Assembly: GCF_000524195.1 (NCBI RefSeq)
Contig: NW_020170382.1
Span: 853,661-917,660 of the forward strand
DNA from: Echinococcus granulosus
Taxonomy: Eukaryota; Platyhelminthes; Cestoda; Cyclophyllidea; Taeniidae
Length of the DNA: 64,000 nucleotides
Direction: 5' to 3'
The first letter of the stretch is position 1; each line of letters begins with the position of its first letter. Positions 49,101 through 61,394 of the stretch are shown here, piece after piece. Made by a program: the position numbers and the translations under genes. The notes under the pieces are model-generated. The model did no database searches. It was not told where the DNA came from and saw nothing but the letters and a program-made list of their open reading frames with translations.

Positions 49101-52100
49101 AGTAGCCCGAGGTCTTGATGCTGTTTTCTGCTACGTCAATTCTCCGAAATCGTTTCACGCCAATGCATTAAAGATTATAATATGCCGAAAAAGAAAATCC
49201 TGCCGAATTCTTATGAAAACATGCCAAATTGTCACATTTCCACGCACTTTAATGTCACACCTCAATGCAGCATCAGTAATGTGAAGAGTCTTTTAGCTCC
49301 ACGAAACCACATGCAGAAATTTTTTTCCCAAGACAACACCATGTGATACGTGCCACCGATTGAGTCACATATGTCAAATGTGAAAAATCCAATCACCCAA
49401 CCAACCAACCACCATACACATGCTCACTCACGCATTCCGTCTTCTATCACTTCTCTGTGCTCCCATCGTTCCCATTACTTTATTGTCAATACCCTCCTGC
49501 TGCCCTGGTTCCTCCTCACTTGCGGTCCCCTCATCCTCCACTTCCACGTCAACGTATTTCAATTCTTTATAAATAATTAGGAAATTGTAGTCGTCCACTT
49601 TAGCCCCTTAGCCATTTTGTTGCTGGATGATTCCAAACTTTATTTCTGTCTAACGTAACATACGAATTGGTTTTATTAATCTCCTCAGTACTATCGTGAT
49701 CGCAAATGGAATGAAAGAATAGTATCCTTGTTTTTTTTCGTGTGGGGTTTGACCCATTTTAGTCGTAGTAATCGCTCATCCCAAAATCATGCCACGTTGC
49801 GACGGCAAACTACTTTTTCGTCTTCCCCCCTCTCTATTATCACCCATTCCTGCTCGTTATCCATTTTTCAACAGTTTCTTGTTTTCCGTGAATTTTTCTT
49901 CTATCCCACACCATTTTAATGTCTTTTTCAGTGGAAATAAGGTCAAAAATTCCCTTTGTGCTGACAATCTGCATCGTAAACCAAGATGTGTGTGTGTGTG
50001 TCTACTTTGTGCTAACAGCCTTTTATTGAGGCACTTTCCGCTGATAGTACTTCTACTGCATTTTATGGGCTTTCGTGAATCGAACATGGGCTTGGGAGAG
50101 GATGCGAAAATACGCCAACTTTCCTAACCAAAAAAGATTGCGTTTTGAGATAAGAAGCGCTGCGATTCCAAGGGCAATAATGTGGTGTACTTTCTCGTCC
50201 GAGAAAATTAGGCTGGTGAACTGACGGGGTGTGAAATAGTACACACAGATTGGTAAAAGTGGAGGACAAACAAGTGATATGCCTTCCCTTGGCCGGCCCA
50301 GTTACCCACTCGAGTTGACCGTGAGTGTGCCTCTCTTGACGACCCTGTTCATTAAACGGGATGCTTAGCGTTTCTTGTGTTCCTTTTCGTGGTGAAATGC
50401 TTCATCGGTTCAGCTATTGCTCCGCCTTCCAAAATATTTTACGAGCTAACATTATTATTACTACTTTTGTACTGTTTACACATGCGTTTGCGTTGATGTG
50501 TTCAGTTTGGGCCTTGAAGGTGGAACTTTTATTTGGCATATTCCCACCGCGACCCTGTTCTTTGGATGAAAATTCCTATCGCTTAATGCGGTTTATTCTT
50601 GATTGACTCGAATAATTTTTTCACGGAAATGTATGAAAACTTTTGGTTTTTTGCACTGCTGTGCCAAGGTTTTGGATACTTTCATTGTTATTGGTCTCCA
50701 TGGGAATGACCAAGTAATTAACACTTTCATTGATCAACTGAATTTGCCTACTTTAGTCTTCTATGAAACAAAGCACTTACCATCCTCTATGTAGGAGGCG
50801 CTTCCTTTTAACTCCTTGAATTATTCTTCGAAAAAATTAGTACAAAAGCATAGTTCCCAAAAGCTTTTGCCACCAACCTCTCCGCTTTACATCAACACGT
50901 GTTTCAGTTGAGTTTTGAGGAGAGAAATGGCTTATAAAATTTCCCATCCCTAACGTTACATTTGCAAATTCACGCACGCCAGTACACTACCCCCCGTTAA
51001 TCGTCGTCGTTCTAGTTAGTGATTAATGGCTCAGTCTTGCCTCCTCTATAATGCTAGTCTCCGTTCGTGAGCTTTGGGGTTTTTGTAGCGGGATCTCGGT
51101 ACGTTCAAAATTTCGCGTCTTCTGCGTGCGCACGCATCCATGCCTCCACCTACGAGTTGTGGCCGTGTTTTGCCCCCCATATGCTGGGCTGGCAGTGTAG
51201 CCTGATTGGTCTCGAAGTGCCTTTCCTTTGATTGGCCGCTCTGTCGCCCTGTTCTCTGGGCATCCTATCGGTTCACATGCGCCTCGCGTGTTTCTTTGTT
51301 TGTCGGCCGAGAGGTGGAAGATAGCTCTCTCACCCTACTACTCTTATTCTTTCCTCTCCTTGGTGCAGTTAGTCTTCCCAGTGAACTAGGAGACCTTTTC
51401 GGGCAGCCAAAAAGCCATATTTCTCACGAACGTGGGACGAACGCATCTACCATCTGATCGCGTCAAACTGAGTCGTTGCAGCGATGGTAATTTCGATGTG
51501 ATGTTTGGCTGCTCTCTCTAAAATAATCAGAAGTTGGGTGGCTAACGTTTGCTTTCGGCATCGCACACATACACGATGTGCTTATTCTCTTGCCTGAGCC
51601 CCACTGCCTTAAGTACATGATCTATTCTTCATCATCATGACAAGCGATTACAGAAAATCGTGCTCAAAACAGATATGTTGAGTTTTAAACCATAAAATAG
51701 CCGTAGGGTGTTTTTGATCTAAGGAGAATATTTTTTTCTGGTTTTTGCACACTGATCAGATTGAGCTGTAGCAGTTGATTTTTCTCCGGGCTGGACCCTG
51801 GCAGCAATCGTATTAAAGAAGTCTTCAGCGGGGTACAAATAATTTGAAGGGTCGAAAGTTGATATGGTGATTGATTGATTGATTGTACGCGTTGCTGAAT
51901 GCGAAATTATATTCACACCGTCGTAGTGTTAGGCTTCTGACAGAACCAGTATTAGTATAGTGGCTAGTAGTTTCCTAATATCGTGCCCCCGGATGGCATA
52001 AACGAGTTTCCGGACCTGATTTTCATATCATTCAAAATATCTAATTTCGGTGTCTCGATTTAGGGTTATGGACATCTTTACAAACTCGATTCACTTCGAT

Positions 52101-54071
52101 ATTTAATTGGTCTTGTGTGCTGGTTTGCGTCTTCTGGTTTTCCTTGTGGTGTTCTTGTCAAGGAAGTGATTGTGCGCTCTCGAACTCCTTGGTATTGTTT
52201 GAGTCGCAATTTTTCAGAATTAATTTGTACTCCCCTTTGAATCAGCCATTATTGTTTTGTTGAGATCAAGAGGTGGCCGATTGTTCTTTGTAACATTCAC
52301 AAGCTTCCGCTTCACTCATGATCTTTCTTTCAATGCTTTTGGCACTCTCGTGAAAGCCGTTTTTACTTGTATTATATTTGTGTTTTGCCATCTTTTAATC
52401 TTGAAATTGGTTTATTTTGACGTTAGATTGAGCTTGGTTGCACATGGCGCGTTATTGATGACTAAGGTCCCGGTTACATCTAACCCATTGTCTCGTTTTA
52501 CTAGCTCGAAGACACGGAGTCATGTGCTTGGCTCACCGTGATCGTGTTGCATTGTGCTGATGATACTGGTGACTCCGTATCTCTCTGCTGAGTTAAAAGC
52601 TAGTCCTTGGGATCACATTCCCGGTGCTACTTCACACTTGGTCTTGGTATTTCCATGCGTGTCTGCGGTAATGTGCGTACTAATTATTTCATCATACGGA
52701 CTTTTCTTATATTCCTTGGGAACTGGCCTACAAAACTTTCAAGCGTGTCATCCTGGAGTCATTTTAAAACAATCACGAACTACGGATTACCATTTGTGTC
52801 AACTAGCTATCAAACCGCCTCATCTTCCCAAAAAAGGGTCCTTTATTGACAGCGACTACTGGGATTGAGATCACAATTCCCAAATAACTGGTCTTTTCTT
52901 AATCCTTATCCTTTCATTTGTTGAATTGTCACATGTGTGTGTGATTTTATGTGTGGGGAAATTTGTCTCTTGTCCTAGAAATGCAGCAGTGCGTAGTGGC
53001 GTTGCATAATGGCTTAAGGTAAGCTAGGTGACCTGCACCAGTCCTTAAGTGACCAATGTGCAAGCGGAGAAAACTCTTGTTGATCTGGCGGGACTTAACC
53101 TTCATTTCTGTCACTAATACTTGAATTTTTATATCTGATAAAAGCCTTCTTCAAGGCGAAAAATGTTGTTGCTGGCAAAAAGCCGACCCCGTCGGTAGAA
53201 ATGGCGGCAGCGCTGCCATTCTGTGCACGATCATGGGAGCAGTTATGTTGAATCCCCCCAAACTACCTCTTAGCATAAAGCTAATCCTAGGTTTAACGGG
53301 GAATGCAAGAGCAATCATGAGCAACGGATTAATGATATTGTCACCAGGTCGAATCTCAGCACTAACGTCGTTGGCTCTTTTTTTGGTTGTTTTACTTACC
53401 AGGAATAATAAGTAAAGAAAAGCCAATTGGCGTTGTCCTTCAATAACGCGTTGTCTTTTGAAAGGCTTATTTGGTTGACAGGCTAGTCTGGCACGTGAAT
53501 GCCTAACGATTTGTAACAAACATTGCATGCCAAGTCCTCTGTTTGAAGGACGTATGTGTGTGCGCGTGGAGGTAGACTTTGGTCAAAATGTCCCATTTGG
53601 GTATTTTTGTGCACCTACTTTGCGACTAAGCCGCTGCGCTTCGTGACTTGTGATTGCGCCACTTCGATCGCGAGATAGATAATGCGGCGAGTTCCACCAC
53701 TAAATACCCACTTTAATCTATGCATGTCCTTTTCCCCTTGCTGTCTTGCATGCACATCTTACCATTAAGTTTTCCTTGCTACCGCGTCCCCATTATTATT
53801 ACTGCTGTGCATTTACAATTTCATGTCTCCTGGAGATTTTCTTCATCTCTTTACAGGTTCAGGTCCATGTTGCCGAGCTCTTTACCAATTTGAGGCAGAG
53901 AACGACACCGAGTTGGCTTTCTCAGAGGGCGACATCATTCAACTGATCAGGCAGGTTGACGAGAATTGGTTTGAGGGTCGCTTGAGGGACAAGGAGGGCT
54001 TCTTCCCAGTGAACTATGTGGAGGTGATCGAGCCTCTTCCCCAGTCGGCCATGGCCTACCCCACGAACTGA
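37172..54071 (+). CDS. SH3GL: Endophilin A (BAR plus SH3), complete, nine exons
   Basis: Exons 37172-37216, 37252-37320, 37353-37569, 37681-37814, 37893-37959, 39057-39166, 40861-40964, 44681-44826 and 53857-54071 join in phase into 368 residues (human SH3GL2: 352). Endophilin bends membranes and recruits dynamin and synaptojanin during clathrin-coated vesicle formation. The N-terminal amphipathic helix ([15 protein letters not shown]) and [12 protein letters not shown] are classic. The BAR domain follows, with [13 protein letters not shown], the PPYPQPEG insert and [11 protein letters not shown], to about residue 248. A Ser/Pro-rich linker leads to the SH3 domain (about 301-360: [25 protein letters not shown]). 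The first two introns are only 35 and 32 bp; the last is 9,030 bp. A probable polyA signal ATTAAA lies at 54203. Start choice is firm because the first residues match the family. Confidence 0.96.
37960..39056 (+). other. Endophilin intron 5
   Basis: 1.1 kb between the GTGAGT donor at 37960 and the TTTCTCATTTCAG acceptor ending 39056. T-rich on the sense strand. Open frames inside (for example 38503-38949) show no family resemblance and are taken as chance. No LTR copy. Confidence 0.8.
39167..40860 (+). other. Endophilin intron 6
   Basis: 1.7 kb from GTGAGT at 39167 to CTCCTCTTCCAG ending 40860. No repeat, RNA gene or alternative exon is evident. Confidence 0.8.
40965..44680 (+). other. Endophilin intron 7
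   Basis: 3.7 kb from GTGAGT at 40965 to GCATTGCAG ending 44680. Mostly T-rich; a short AT-only stretch (TATAATATAG-like) lies around 42820-42848. No LTR copy and no convincing cassette exon. Confidence 0.75.
44827..53856 (+). other. Endophilin intron 8 (9.0 kb) before the SH3 exon
   Basis: It runs from GTCAGT at 44827 to CATCTCTTTACAG ending 53856. It contains only short open frames, a (GT)n run at 49985-50000 and (TGAT)4 at 51868-51885. No LTR copy of the dispersed family is seen in 9 kb. Its length could accommodate enhancers, alternative promoters or linker exons, but none can be read from the sequence. Confidence 0.7.
51868..51885 (+). repeat. Short (TGAT)n microsatellite
   Basis: Four and a half units of TGAT in the last endophilin intron. 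Confidence 0.8.
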
Positions 54072-54202
54072 GCGGGAGTAGAATTCGCAATGCCCTCTCT
54101 TTCCTCCCCCTCCTCGATCGCACAATAAGTCGCCTGACGCCCTATCCCACCCACTCACGCCGACACCACGTGGCGGTGGGAATCAAATCAGTACTTTTCC
54201 CG

Positions 54203-54208
54203 ATTAAA
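54203..54208 (+). terminator. PolyA signal ATTAAA of endophilin A
   Basis: ATTAAA about 130 bases after the stop codon, followed by T-rich sequence. It is the first good hexamer downstream of the gene. Confidence 0.55.
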
Positions 54209-54322
54209 ATTTATTTCGCTGTCTGCGTACTCCTCTACCTTGCCGTTTCTGTCCCCTCCTCTCACCTCATTTCCTGAAGGCCTCAGAGGGACAGTATATT
54301 GACGCTATTATCCTCCTCCTAA

Positions 54323-54328
54323 TTTATT
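54323..54328 (-). terminator. PolyA signal AATAAA of the PDCD2-like gene
   Basis: TTTATT on the plus strand reads AATAAA on the minus strand, about 250 bases past the stop codon at 54578. A second TTTATT at 54210-54215 is an alternative and would make the two 3' UTRs overlap. Confidence 0.5.
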
Positions 54329-54577
54329 TATCAAGATTCATTCGACCGCCCGTTTTCCCCACCCCACACGCGTAACTTTGATCACATGCTATTACTTCTT
54401 GCAGAATCGTTCGACTATGCATTCATCTCTTTCCACACGTCCTCGAACCGACAGGACGATCTCTCGGTCTTGCTTCTTTTCTCTCTACTCTCGCTTTTTG
54501 TTGTCTATTTACTGAAATACACTTAGGTAGCAACTGTATTTCGAAAGACTGGGTATGTACAGAACAAACGTGTGAAA

Positions 54578-55665
54578 TCAATTTCCACTACTGAAGACAC
54601 TCTCTCCGCGCTCAGTTTGTACAAGTGCGCACTCCTCTACCCACTCCTCAGATGGGCAGTCAGCCAGACAGGAGAAGACGATGAGGGTTGAGAATTGGAG
54701 AGGCCAGATGGGATCAAAGGCCACACCGGGGCTAGCACCCTTCTCTTTCACATTGGAAAGGTAGTTGTTGAGGGTAGAAAACAGCTGAACCTCAAAGACG
54801 CGGCGACCACCACACCTGGGACACTTTAGATGGGGTGCCCACTCATCACAGGGCGCAGCGGTAGTGAATATCGGTTGACCGACCCAGGCGTAGCGGACAG
54901 GTTCGCAGCCGTACCTGGGGTCACGAGTGGCCAAATGTAGCTGGTACTGTGACGTAAAGGTGACATCGTTCCCATTACCATATTCTACACTCTCGTCCTC
55001 CTCCACAAATTCTGCTTCCGCATGATAATCAAGAACCCAATCGGAAAGGTCGGAGTTTTGTGACTTTTCCGACTGGTCCTTATCCGTTTCATCATAAACT
55101 TGGATGTAGTGACACTTAAAGGGACTTATTAGGTGGGTGATTGCATGTGAAGTTTCAGTTCTCCTCGTATTAACCGTCTAGAGGAAAGAGATGTAAGTTT
55201 CATGTCATCCAGATGACTGGAAATGCATTTTTGATGGGTGGAAAAAAAACTCATGATTCTTACCAAAGACGGATCAAACCAGACATCACTGTCATTTTCT
55301 CCGTCATCTTCATCCAACTTCCATTCGCAATTAGTCACAACAACTCCAAGATCTTCTTGTAGGGGTGTTAGAGATTCTGGGAGTTTGGATGAAAGCCGGA
55401 ACACTCGCCAACAACAACCGGTTACCTGACAGTCCTTTCGAGGACAGGAGAAAAAGTAGAGAACGCGGTCATTAGCATTGACAGGACAGTAAAGCTGCAT
55501 AACAAAAGATGTGGGGCCATCACAGTTGGGACATTCTGGCGTAGCCGAGGGGAAACTCTCGGGCGCTGCCAAACTTGCTGGCTGTCCACCAATGAAATTG
55601 TCAAATGCCGTTGGGGGTGTAGGAGCGACTTCTTCATCGGGAAAACCAATTAGAATGTCCGGCAT
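54578..55665 (-). CDS. PDCD2L: PDCD2-like protein, complete, two exons
   Basis: On the minus strand, exon 55665-55264 (134 codons) ends at the donor GTAAGA. Exon 55177-54578 follows the acceptor TTTCCTCTAG and ends at TGA; both junctions are phase 0 and the intron is 86 bp. The 333-residue product (human PDCD2L about 358) has the paired cysteine motifs of the family: CPNC at residues 45-48, FSCPRKDCQ, and CPRCGGRRVFEVQL before the conserved C-terminal PDCD2_C region (RYAWVGQP, STLIVFSC, EECALVQTE). Also present is FKCHYIQVYDE, close to the family's core. There is no MYND finger, so it fits PDCD2L better than PDCD2. Family members (TSR4 in yeast) act as chaperones for a small-subunit ribosomal protein, which suggests a role in 40S assembly. 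It is tail to tail with endophilin, 506 bases between stop codons. Confidence 0.92.
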
Positions 55666-57169
55666 GTTGTTTGCAAGACTGCAGCGGAGTTGCAGCTATT
55701 AACTGTGATTTAGAGAACAAGTGAAATAACCCAGCAACCCAAGCACAACGGAAGGCCGACACGCTACCGGATGAAGAGTGAAAGCAAGAACGGCCAGGCG
55801 TTAACCTTGAGGTTTGACTTCAATTCCAACAAACAAACCGCTATGTTCTAAATATCTGTACTAGATAACAGCCCAAACCCACTTGATTGTATTAGTTCTT
55901 ACAGTGATATTTTAGTTAAATAAAGTCTTTGGTTTTATTGTCGTTTTATCCAATTTGACACACAGATGGTAATTTGTACTTGTAATAAATTTCAAACCAA
56001 ACGTCAAGTCGCATTGCTCTCCCGGTACAGTTGACCAAACTCATGTATGTGCAATTTATGCAACTATTTTTTGCTTTTTTCATGGATTTAAATAGTAGCG
56101 AGCTACCTGTCAAACTCTTTTTGCGCAGGCAAAAACGACATTACACTTTCAAACGATATCTGTGGTTACCCGAATAAATTCAGGCATTCTACAGATTTTA
56201 TGTCCCATACTTTTAAGGGACTTCCTTGACAACAAAACGAAGCGAAACGAACCGAAGCCTGGTCGTGCAATCAACACCGACCTCTTCCCCATCTTTTTAC
56301 CTCGAGGCTTTTTAGACATCTGTGTAAACTTCTTACCCCCCCCCCCCCTAAGCATGATAGATGTTCAGCGCAGCTATCAAGCGAATGATTTCGATTCCTT
56401 TGAAACATTTTAGCGATTATGAACTGTGCCGCACTAAAAAAGCATACATTAGAGGCTAGGGCTGTAAAATTCAAGGTAAAAGCCGGTATCATATGGGCAC
56501 TTCCCCACGTGCAATAAACATTGCACTTCTTAAACATGCGCTGCAGCTGCGCAGGCTCTGCAGTCTTCATCACTTTGGTTTTCGCTTTGGTACCATCTCG
56601 TTTGACGGTACGCCACGCCTTCTAGGCATACGCGATCGTGTATTTAAACACGCAAGTAAAAAAATAACTGCAAGGCCCTCAAAGAACACTTGGGCTCTTC
56701 AATCAGTGTAAATGAATGCTTACAAGTGAAGGCATCATATCTGTTTTGTAAGTTTAGCTACATCCAAGATATTGCTCCAAATACCTCTAGTTTAATGTAT
56801 TTGCAGCTGTAACGCTTGATTAGGATGGTACTTATGAAAAAAAGGATTGTTTTGAAAGCAAAAGACGAAGTTGGTAGTATCACAGCTTTTGTCAAATTTA
56901 ATCTTCTTTGTAAACTCCACTACCTGAGTATTTGACATCTACTTATAAAATGGGGCTAAATTAATATTTAACTTTTTAGTTCTGGCGACTGCATTATGCT
57001 ACACTTTTGACTTGTAAACCAGAGCAGTGCTTTCAAAAATGAAACCTCAGTGGCTTTCCAAGAGGCGCACCATCTAATCCTAGGTAGCTGTAGAATTAAA
57101 ATTGTCATGACTGCCAAGGATCAAAACATGGTTTCCATCAAAAATGCCAGTGTCCATGTGGTTCAACAG

Positions 57170-57357
57170 TGGCACTCTAAGTCCTTCCTAAAGTCGAGAA
57201 AAGTCATAATACTAAGACAGAAAATGTATTGCCAACGTGCCGAAGAGCTGAGGGACTACTGGCGCAGTCCGTAGGCCATGTCGCCCGGTGGAAGAACAAA
57301 ATCGGAGTCTTAAGTGCCCGCGTAATGAAAACGCAGCGCTAAACAAAGTATTTTACA
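57170..57357 (-). mobile_element. Solo LTR of the TRIM-like family, minus orientation, diverged
   Basis: 188 bp. Plus-strand marks are GGGACTACTGGCGCAGTCC, GGCCATGTCGCCCGGTGG, GGAGTCTTAAGTGCCCGCG and AAACAAAGTATTTTACA at the end. No target-site duplication found. Confidence 0.75.
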
Positions 57358-57990
57358 AGGGGCACCACAATCGCCCCTTTTGATAGAAACTTAGTAGAAT
57401 ATGGTGGGAAAATTTTTGTGATTTAAAATGATATCTTGATAAGAAAAAGACCCATTGCAAAATGACTTGTCCGCATTCGACTGCACAAAAACTCCCCAAT
57501 CAATTCACATTTGCAAAGTAATTATTCCGAATTTTAGGCCTTGTTTTTAAGTGGAGAAACCGCATTCGTATTTTTTTATTTTCTTCAACTTATATTCTCG
57601 GGAAAATACAAGTAACCCCCAGAATTGTGTTCTTTTGCCTTTTAATTTAATTTTATTTTGTGCAACTTAAGGTAAGGTAAGGACGAAATATAAAGCCCTT
57701 TTCAACAGTTTCTTTAAAATGGTGAATAGCAGTACCAAGCTAGACATTCAAATAAAACTTCTCAAAAAAAGTTCATTCTAAGCGTATCTTTGATTTGTGG
57801 GAAATTCTGTGGCACCCTTTAGTGTGTATAAAGTAGATTAAAAAAGAATGACTTTTTGCATTTATGACATGTGTGTGTCATATTGATGTTTTGTTGCAAT
57901 TCAGCGGTGCTGAATCATCTTTGGTTCGTGTTAGCAGCGTTCTAACCCACCTCAAACTAGTGTTTTTGGTTCTTCCCTTCAACTTTGGAT

Positions 57991-58184
57991 TGCAGTGCCC
58001 CGAGACTTTCCTGAAGACGAAAGAAGACAATGCTCGGACAGATTACACATAATCTATAGATAAAAGGTATTGGAGCTACTGGCATGGCCCGGAGGCCAGC
58101 CCACCCGGCGAGGTACAATAGCGGAGCCCCTCAGTGGATCCTTTACCAAATACCGATCGTTAAACAAGCAACCAACGTATTACA
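57991..58184 (-). mobile_element. Solo LTR, minus orientation, 4-bp target duplication
   Basis: 194 bp on the plus strand from TGCAGTGCCCCGAGACTTTC to CCAACGTATTACA, flanked by GGAT on both sides (57987-57990 and 58185-58188). It keeps CTACTGGCATGGCCCGGAGG and CCCACCCGGCGAGGTACAAT, so it is one of the better-preserved copies. Confidence 0.92.
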
Positions 58185-59013
58185 GGATTGTTACGACCTC
58201 ACGAAATAATCGGTAGCAGACGAAACAAGATTTTGCGCAGTTTTTTTATGACTTAATGTTTTCTACCTGCGTTTTGTTGTTAGTAGTAAAAAATTGTAAC
58301 CGCATCGAGTTCCACGCTATCCCAATCGGTATGTGATCCTTACACGAAATGAACAGCGTGTATTCATATTACAGTGCATCAATGTAGCTTATTGTATTGT
58401 TTCTACTTATGAACGAAAAAATTCAAATATGGAAAATATTTTTGAAGAAAATAATGCAAAATGCCTTGAGCTCGGGTCGGGTGCGGTTCCAATGTTTTGA
58501 CGAGATGACCCAACTCACTAGGAGCTGAACATTTCCAAATATTATTGAACAGTAGGTGCCACGTTGAAAAAAAGGGGTTGGACGTATATCCATTTCTTCT
58601 AACGCAAGTTACTGACTTATTGTCAGAGATGAAGTCGTCAGCTAGAAGGGATCGTCTTAAACCATCCACCGAAGTATTTAGATCTCGGTCATTAGACATA
58701 CTTTTGCCAAGTCTAATAGTACTCCATTAGCTTTATAAAGTAACTGTCGCAAAAAAATTCCGCCAAAGCTGGTTATTTAATGGATAAAGTGGGGAAGCAA
58801 AGCCACATCTGAAGGAGCCTTGACAATATCCTTCTTAGTCCTTAGAACAGTCATAAAAAGGTATTTCGCGACCTCTTAAACTGATTAAGAAAGTCATGTT
58901 ATGGTTTAGCATTTGTTTTGTTATGATTTAAACTGTACGCACTCCCCAGGCTTTCAGTCATCCCTAAGGCTTTCTCAGTCCCTCGCTATGTCAATAATAG
59001 AGCATTACTTTAT

Positions 59014-59192
59014 TATAACGCCCCGAGACTTTCCTGAAGTTGAAAGGAGACGTAATACTAGGGTAGAATACGTATTGCTAACGTAAAGAGGGGCTGGGTG
59101 CTCCTAGCATAGTCCGGAGGCCATGCCGCCCAGCGAAAGTACAATGGCCATACACCAAAACGAAAAGTTTAACAAATCGCCAAAGTATTATT
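59014..59192 (-). mobile_element. Solo LTR, minus orientation, 4-bp target duplication
   Basis: 179 bp on the plus strand from TATAACGCCCCGAGACTTTC to CGCCAAAGTATTATT, flanked by TTAT on both sides (59010-59013 and 59193-59196). It keeps GTCCGGAGGCCATGCCGCCC and AAAGTACAATGG. Confidence 0.88.
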
Positions 59193-59440
59193 TTATATTA
59201 TTATGCCTCATCACGACTTAGGGGAAGACTGAGGGCGCTATACTCCGATACTTTGCATTAAATAACTCAAAAATTTGATCTGCATCACTTTTATTTGAAT
59301 GAGTTTGCTTTATCCTTTGTATTTCTACGGAACTTTAGGCAACAGAAATCAAACCAAAAGATTTTAAAATTACTCTAAACGGTTAAAAACTAAAGTGATT
59401 CAATATCGTCCCTCACTGATAATGGGTCCATTCATTTGTA

Positions 59441-59632
59441 TGTAGTACTTTAATTGCTTGGTCAACTCTCGATCTCGGTAGCGGGGCACTGAGGCTCCTC
59501 CACTGTACCCTTGCTGGGGGGCCTGGCTTTTGAGACATCCCAGAAGACCCCATAGCCCCTCTCTGCAACGGCACTTCATATTCTGCCCAAGTATTGTCCC
59601 CTCTGTCATCGAGGTAGTCAAAGAGCGCTACA
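59441..59632 (+). mobile_element. Solo LTR of the TRIM-like family
   Basis: 192 bp from TGTAGTACTTTAATTGCTTG to AAAGAGCGCTACA. It keeps CGGGGCACTGAGGCTCC, CCACTGTACCCTTGCTGGG and ATATTCTGCCCAAGTATTG. It lies 250 bp from the oppositely oriented copy at 59014. Confidence 0.85.
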
Positions 59633-61394
59633 TCGACACCGCTTTTAATTACGTGCCCTTAAGTTTAGCTCTGGGATTCGCAAAAAAAATGAAAAAAATG
59701 CCGTATTCCATGAATTAGGCGAAAAATGCAGGTGTGAAGCTGTTTTAAATCATACCGTAAATATAGCAGGAGTGGTCTTCATTAATTACGTTTAAGGTGA
59801 TAAAAAATATGCATAGGATATTCCACATCAAATCATTAGCAAATTTTCCTGTTCTCCTATGCAAAATAATTTACTCTTACTAGACAAACCACAGCATATA
59901 AAGTTGATCTGATGATTTTGTAAATTTGTCTAAAATACAATTTAAAACCTAATGGCCTAAACGCACAGCTTGTGGCAGCTCTTAGACCCATATTGTCTAA
60001 GAAAAGACATCTCTTATGGAGTCCCGACACTGCTCTCAACTCCTCCTCTCGTGAACAAAAATGAAGAGAGGCAGTCGACACACTTGTCTCACGAAGTACA
60101 AGCCCCGGGTGGCGCACCATATGCCAAGCCTTTGCAGAGATTTCTCGGCAGAAGAAGTACACAAATGGTGATTCTCTCTACCACGTTATAAGTGTTCGAG
60201 AAAGGGCTATGTAGCCAGTAATCTTGATTAAAACAGCTGGCTGAAAAGTTCTTTTAGTGGCTTCTTTTTAGCTGAAGCACGAGCTGAGTAATTCGGATTT
60301 ATTTTGTTATGGCACATGAAGCATATTCTTTTCTTTTTGCTTCTAATATCATAAAATGTCTGCGTATCGTGATTGCTTCGCTTTCAATCCCACCTTATTG
60401 CTCTTGTAAACACAGAAAAAGTTGTCGTCTACGATGGCACAATCGAATGCTACCGCTTCCGTGGTCTCCCTCAACTCAGCATTAGTCCGCATAAAACTCG
60501 CGCAGCAAAGTCATTGAAATGTAGCTTCTTTAGGGGCGGGTGATCTAATTTGAGAATAATTGGGTGTAAGCAGATTCACATTTGCGAAATTCACATCTTA
60601 AGGCACCAGCATGTGATCCCATTTGATTGGTATTATTGTTGTTTCCAAAAGGGAGGGGAGGATTTTTCTATTGTGAGAAAACACGATGTTATTTGGAGAC
60701 CATGTTTGTGCAGCAGATTTCTTTTCCTTATAGTAATTGAAGTTAATGGCCGCAATGCACTAAACCACCACTAACTTTGAATCAAACTAAGTCCCTTGTA
60801 AACAGGGCGCTCGTCTGGTGAAGGCGTGATGGTTATTGGGCAATGTCGCGCAAGGTTATTGACGTTGGTAACACTTTTTCGTGTTTTTCAGGCCATAAAA
60901 CCATGCAACAGGTGAAAAATATTCCACTCCATACGCATGCAAGACAGTCACGTGGCTCTTATACTTGTTTAACACAATTTTGTCATTTTTTGTTTAACAA
61001 AACCTATTTCGTGTCAGTCAATTTCATTCGCACAAAACCTCGAAAACCAATAACCGAGCAAATCCTGAGAAAATGGCTTGGTGGATTTAGGTTAATCATG
61101 GATGGGGAGTAGTCAGATTTGCCTTAATGCCTGGCAATAACTACATTGATCATATGAATTTAAAGAACATGGGGGAACTCGTTTATTTTTGGAATTTTTG
61201 TGGTCACCACAATGAACTGATTTGCTAAAAAAATGAAGTAAGTGATTTTAAATGACGCCTTTACTTGCGGCGCAAAAACAATTATTTTTTTTAAATTTGG
61301 CATTTTTTTGCCAATTATTCAGGGATTTACTAGCTATACCATCCACAGACTGCATCTCTTTAATTAATAGTGTTTCTTTTAACACCATATAATA

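Larger units (their letters stand above)
55666..61394. other. Intergenic region with four solo LTRs
   Basis: It begins with the PDCD2-like promoter side (55666 upward) and includes LTR copies at 57170, 57991, 59014 and 59441. A C-homopolymer lies at 56337-56348. The rest is AT-rich. No open frame resembles a known protein. Confidence 0.6.

Noticed and set aside
56337..56348. C homopolymer (and G homopolymers near 13180 and 29845)
   Set aside because: Simple slippage tracts; they may also carry assembly length errors.
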